NCBI GenBank assembly: GCA_016550485.1
Contig: JABXGV010000034.1
Coordinates: 1-15,169, forward strand
Direction: 5' to 3'
Length of the DNA stretch: 15,169 bases
From: an archaeon
Lineage (GTDB): Archaea; Asgardarchaeota; Hermodarchaeia; Hermodarchaeales; Hermodarchaeaceae
In this document: positions 12,095 through 15,169 of the stretch, one piece after another
Layout of the letters: each line of letters starts with the position of its first letter
Numbering within the stretch: position 1 is the first letter of the stretch
The notes under the pieces: generated by a model
What the model saw: only the letters and a program-made list of their open reading frames with translations
Database searches by the model: none
What the model was told of the DNA's origin: nothing
Translations under genes and position numbers: made by a program

Positions 12095-14890
12095 TTAGTC
12101 AGCCTCGCCCTCTTGGGGAATGTATGTTCGAAGCAGGGGAGTAATGGGTTTTGGTGTTAGCTGCCGTCCTATGAATTTCATAATCTCCACGACTACAAAT
12201 ACTGAAAGTGACACAAAGGCTACGACTAACCAGTCTGTGAGCAAAAGTGGAGCTGTTTCGAATATACTGCTTAGGAATGGGACATAAATTATCAAAACAT
12301 GAATCACAACAGAGATGCTGATGGCGGCAAGGAGAACCCGGTTCTTCAGAAATCCAACTGTGAAGAGAGATAGATTGCTGGAACGTGAGTTCATTGCCTG
12401 CACCATTTGGAACATAATCAAGACTGTGAAGGCCATAGTTCGAGCACGCCTAAGCGCATCATCATAAGTAACCCAAGGAATAGCTGATAGTGTTACCATT
12501 TCAAAGTAGAACACCGCCAATGTACCAACTGTTATTACCGCACCGACAATCCATATGTTGAGCCACATCCTTCTTGTGATGGCGCTTTCATTCGGATCCC
12601 GTGGTTTCCGCTCCATTACATCTGGCTCAATTGGGTCCATACCCAGCGCAAGGGCAGGAAGTCCATCGGTGACAAGGTTCACAAATAGAATCTGTATTGC
12701 AAGAAGAGGAAGGTCCCAGTTAAAGAAGATTTTGAAGGTGATACTAGCTATGAAAAGAACTAGTATCTCTCCAGCATTACATGATAACAAGTAAGAGATG
12801 AATTTTCTCGTGTTATCTCCAATACCTCTCCCTTCCTCTATTGCTGAAATAATTGAAGCGAAGTTATCATCGGTTAGTATCATATCTGATGCTTCTTTTG
12901 CTACATCAGTGCCAGTGATTCCCATTGCGACGCCGATGTCCGCAAATTTTAGGGCAGGTGCATCGTTGACACCATCACCGGTCATGGCTACACACGCGCC
13001 GTGTTGTTTCAACGCACGCACGATTCGGAGTTTATGTTCAGGCGATACACGAGCATAAACACGGACATTGAGAACCGCGTCCGCTAGGTCTTCTTCAGAA
13101 AGAGCGTCCAAAGCTTGACCTGTGAGTACAACATCATCCCTGGTAAACATGCCTAGCTCCTGAGCGATGGCAACCGCGGTGTACTGATTATCCCCGGTTA
13201 TCATGATTGGAATTATTCCTGCGCGTCGGCAGAGCGCAATGGCATCCCGCACCTCTGAGCGCGGTGGGTCCATCATCCCCATTAGTCCAACAAAAACCAA
13301 TTCTTTCTCGACACCTTCAGGTGTGATGTCAGATAGCGTGTCAGGAACCTTACGATAAGCCATGGCGAGAATTCTTAGTGCCTGGGTTGCCAGTCTTTCA
13401 TTATTTGCGAGTATGTCCGCCCGCATTTCTTCCGTTAAACGACGAACGCCCTTATCAGTCAAAATATGAGTACAGAGTTCAAGAACGATTTCAGGTGCCC
13501 CCTTCACATATGCCAGCGTTTCACCTTCAGGTGTGTCGTGAAGGGTAGACATTCTTTTCCGTGAAGGGTCAAAGGGTAATTCGGCGACCCTTGGATAAGC
13601 CTCTAGAGCCTTGTCTTCCAGCCCCGCTTTTTGTGCTGCAACAACGAGAGCGCCTTCAGTAGGATCGCCAAGTACCTCCCATCTTCCTTCACTCTCGCGT
13701 ACAATAGCGTTGCTGCAGAGAGTTCCAATCCGAAGAAGAAGCCTAAGTTGTGGATTTTCAAGGGGATTTATCGAAGTTCCATCCAGCTTGAATTCACCCT
13801 TTGGCGAATAGCCTGCCCCTGTAACTCGAATAAGCTGACCAGGTAGATAGATTTGCCGAACAGTCATCTCGTCTTTTGTGAGCGTACCTGTTTTATCAGA
13901 ACAGATAATATTCGCCGAACCCAAGGTTTCTACAGCGGGTAGTCTACGAATGATTGCATTGCGTTTAATCATCCTCTGTACGCCAAGTGCTAGAGTGATA
14001 GTTACAACTGCAGGTAACCCCTCTGGAATAGCAGCAACAGCAAGTGCCACAGCAATAATGAAGAAGTCTATGACGTCCAACTCGCCGCCTGGACTAATGA
14101 AATTCACAACCACTTCCACCGCAAAAACGAGCATACAGATTATTAATATTATGATGCCAAGTTGTTTGCCAAGACGCTCCATCCGCCGCTGCATTGGAGT
14201 TACTTTATCCTCAGCAGCCTGAATCATCTCAGCTATTAACCCAATCTCGGTACTCATCCCAGTTTTACATACAACAGCTAACCCGCGTCCTGAGGTGATG
14301 ATGGTACCTGCATGAACCATATTCGTTCGGTCAGCCAAGGGAATACCTCGACTAAAAACCAGTTTAGCATTCTTCTTTACCGGCGTTGATTCGCCAGTCA
14401 ATGAGGCTTCATCGGTTCCGAGGTTGTGAGCCTCGATTAGACGGGCATCCGCTGCGAGCCTATCTCCTGTTTCCAATCGCATTATGTCACCAGGTACAAC
14501 CTCACGCGAAGGGCATTCAACAAGCTGTCCGTCTCTAATAAGATGAGCACGCGGAGCAGCCATCTGTTTGAGAGCCTCTATCGCCTTCTCTGCCCGATAC
14601 TCTTGCACAAACCCCATAATTGCATTGATGATGACAATAATCATGATCACTATTGTATCAGCGGGAAGTTGCTGTTGTCCCGATGTTAAATTTTCCATCC
14701 ACGTGATAACACCTGAAATAATTGCTGCAATTAGCAGGATAATCACTAGGAAATCCTTGAATTGATCAGCAAACATTTCCAAGGCGCTGGGCCCAGGAAC
14801 CTCACGGAGTTCATTGGGCCCGTATTCCTCCAGCCGTCGTGCTGCCTCCTCGTGGGTTAAACCTTCCTCCGTGACCTGAAGCTCTTCCAT
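12095..14890 (-). CDS. Calcium-transporting P-type ATPase (P2A-like)
   Basis: This is an ion pump of the calcium P2 family, exporting cations with ATP. Numbered from the ATG at 14890 (931 residues), it has TGES (165-168), the M4 motif IPEGLP (288-293), the phosphorylated Asp332 in DKTGTLT, KGAPE (463-467), TGD (565-567), TGDGVNDAP (637-645), and about ten membrane helices. Calcium-site residues match SERCA in M5 (N705 and E708) and M6 (N738, T741, D742). The SERCA M8 glutamate is Gln828, as in plasma-membrane and secretory-pathway pumps, suggesting one calcium per cycle. The conserved N-terminus seems to begin further upstream (TLEAEAVMEEL). The frame is open to a CTG at 14933-14935 and then blocked by TAA at 14939-14941, so the true start is uncertain. 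The ATG itself has no ribosome-binding site. Confidence 0.92.
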   Translation of the reverse strand: MEELQVTEEGLTHEEAARRLEEYGPNELREVPGPSALEMFADQFKDFLVIILLIAAIISGVITWMENLTSGQQQLPADTIVIMIIVIINAIMGFVQEYRAEKAIEALKQMAAPRAHLIRDGQLVECPSREVVPGDIMRLETGDRLAADARLIEAHNLGTDEASLTGESTPVKKNAKLVFSRGIPLADRTNMVHAGTIITSGRGLAVVCKTGMSTEIGLIAEMIQAAEDKVTPMQRRMERLGKQLGIIILIICMLVFAVEVVVNFISPGGELDVIDFFIIAVALAVAAIPEGLPAVVTITLALGVQRMIKRNAIIRRLPAVETLGSANIICSDKTGTLTKDEMTVRQIYLPGQLIRVTGAGYSPKGEFKLDGTSINPLENPQLRLLLRIGTLCSNAIVRESEGRWEVLGDPTEGALVVAAQKAGLEDKALEAYPRVAELPFDPSRKRMSTLHDTPEGETLAYVKGAPEIVLELCTHILTDKGVRRLTEEMRADILANNERLATQALRILAMAYRKVPDTLSDITPEGVEKELVFVGLMGMMDPPRSEVRDAIALCRRAGIIPIMITGDNQYTAVAIAQELGMFTRDDVVLTGQALDALSEEDLADAVLNVRVYARVSPEHKLRIVRALKQHGACVAMTGDGVNDAPALKFADIGVAMGITGTDVAKEASDMILTDDNFASIISAIEEGRGIGDNTRKFISYLLSCNAGEILVLFIASITFKIFFNWDLPLLAIQILFVNLVTDGLPALALGMDPIEPDVMERKPRDPNESAITRRMWLNIWIVGAVITVGTLAVFYFEMVTLSAIPWVTYDDALRRARTMAFTVLIMFQMVQAMNSRSSNLSLFTVGFLKNRVLLAAISISVVIHVLIIYVPFLSSIFETAPLLLTDWLVVAFVSLSVFVVVEIMKFIGRQLTPKPITPLLRTYIPQEGEAD

Positions 14891-14938
14891 AACAGCTTCG
14901 GCTTCGAGTGTGTAGGGCGGAGGCGAATCAGACAGGTG

Positions 14939-14976
14939 TTACACTTCCTTGGGAGCTGTCTTCAAACCCAGTCTCC
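14939..14976 (-). other. Ribosome-binding site, TTG and 8-codon frame ending in TAA before the P-type ATPase
   Basis: GGAG at 14973-14976 lies 7 bases before a TTG at 14963-14965. That frame reads LKTAPKEV and then TAA (14939-14941), after which the same frame continues through CAC CTG into the ATPase N-terminus. This is the best initiation signal near the pump gene, yet it is cut by a stop. It may be a short upstream ORF with re-initiation, a nonsense mutation, or a sequence error. Confidence 0.45.
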
Positions 14977-15010
14977 TATGCGAGCAGGTCAGGTATCTAA
15001 ATGCTTGAAT

Positions 15011-15019
15011 TTATTTAAA
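15011..15019 (-). promoter_or_regulatory. TATA box of the P-type ATPase gene
   Basis: The minus strand reads TTTAAATAA inside a longer AT-rich run. A transcript start about 27 bases downstream (near 14988) gives a leader that includes the GGAG at 14973-14976. Confidence 0.5.
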
Positions 15020-15113
15020 ATTACGTATCGAGTCAAACTATTAGAAGCCGAACAAGAGTAAAACACCGAAGAGAAAAATTACGAGAGCAGTTCTAAGAGT
15101 CCGATCAACATCG

Positions 15114-15169
15114 ACAAAAAACAAAACAAAAAGATAATCAAAAAAAAAACAAACAAAAAAAAAAAAACA
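15114..15169. other. A-rich low-complexity end of the window
   Basis: The last 56 bases are almost entirely A with scattered C; read on the minus strand they are serial T-runs. This could be an archaeal T-run terminator for a leftward gene beyond the window, or low-quality sequence at a contig end. No coding signal is seen in 14977-15169 apart from the ATPase promoter. Confidence 0.5.

Noticed and set aside
1..15169. CRISPR arrays, tRNA or rRNA genes, complete insertion sequences
   Set aside because: No regularly spaced repeats, cloverleaf-like sequences, rRNA-like stretches or transposase motifs were seen on reading both strands.

Overview
The window looks like part of an uncultured archaeal genome, probably chromosomal. 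Supporting signs are a gene for a formylmethanofuran:tetrahydromethanopterin formyltransferase (Ftr) family protein, short AT-rich TATA-like boxes about 25-30 bases upstream of expected transcript starts, dense genes with short spacers, and frequent GGAGG or GGTGA ribosome-binding sites, several of them in front of TTG or CTG starts. Base composition is moderate. The phylum cannot be fixed from the sequence; an Asgard (Thorarchaeota-like) or other H4MPT-using lineage would fit, but that is inference. No tRNA, rRNA, CRISPR array or complete insertion sequence was seen, and no gene-free stretch exceeds 300 bases.

Left part (1-2,606, all minus strand): two tandem small two-helix membrane proteins that are paralogues; a hairpin-plus-T-run terminator; a decayed copy of the 3' end of the imidazolonepropionase gene; a 12-helix, two-repeat TMEM175-like channel whose true N-terminus lies upstream of its first ATG and probably begins at a CTG; and a possible leaderless 26-residue hydrophobic micro-ORF just before it.

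Middle (2,607-8,647): a histidine-utilisation neighbourhood. An imidazolonepropionase-like amidohydrolase (hutI) and a glutamine synthetase (glnA) form a leftward operon. Diverging from it, probably from a shared palindromic TATA box, is an Ftr-family gene followed by a GNAT acetyltransferase. A histidine ammonia-lyase (hutH) with an inserted helical segment of about 90 residues converges on the GNAT gene. Urocanase and a classical folate-dependent formiminotransferase are absent from the window. A reasonable but untested hypothesis is that the formimino carbon of histidine is passed to tetrahydromethanopterin through the Ftr-like protein, while glutamine synthetase captures the ammonia released by HutH.

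Right part (8,737-14,935, all minus strand): an ABC-2 type exporter (ATPase and permease, overlapping genes), a membrane protein with an N-terminal Rho_N/SAP/LEM-like helix-extended-helix segment, a 66-residue two-helix membrane protein, and a P2A-type calcium-transporting ATPase whose start region carries an in-frame TAA. The last 60 bases are extremely A-rich and end the window in low-complexity sequence.
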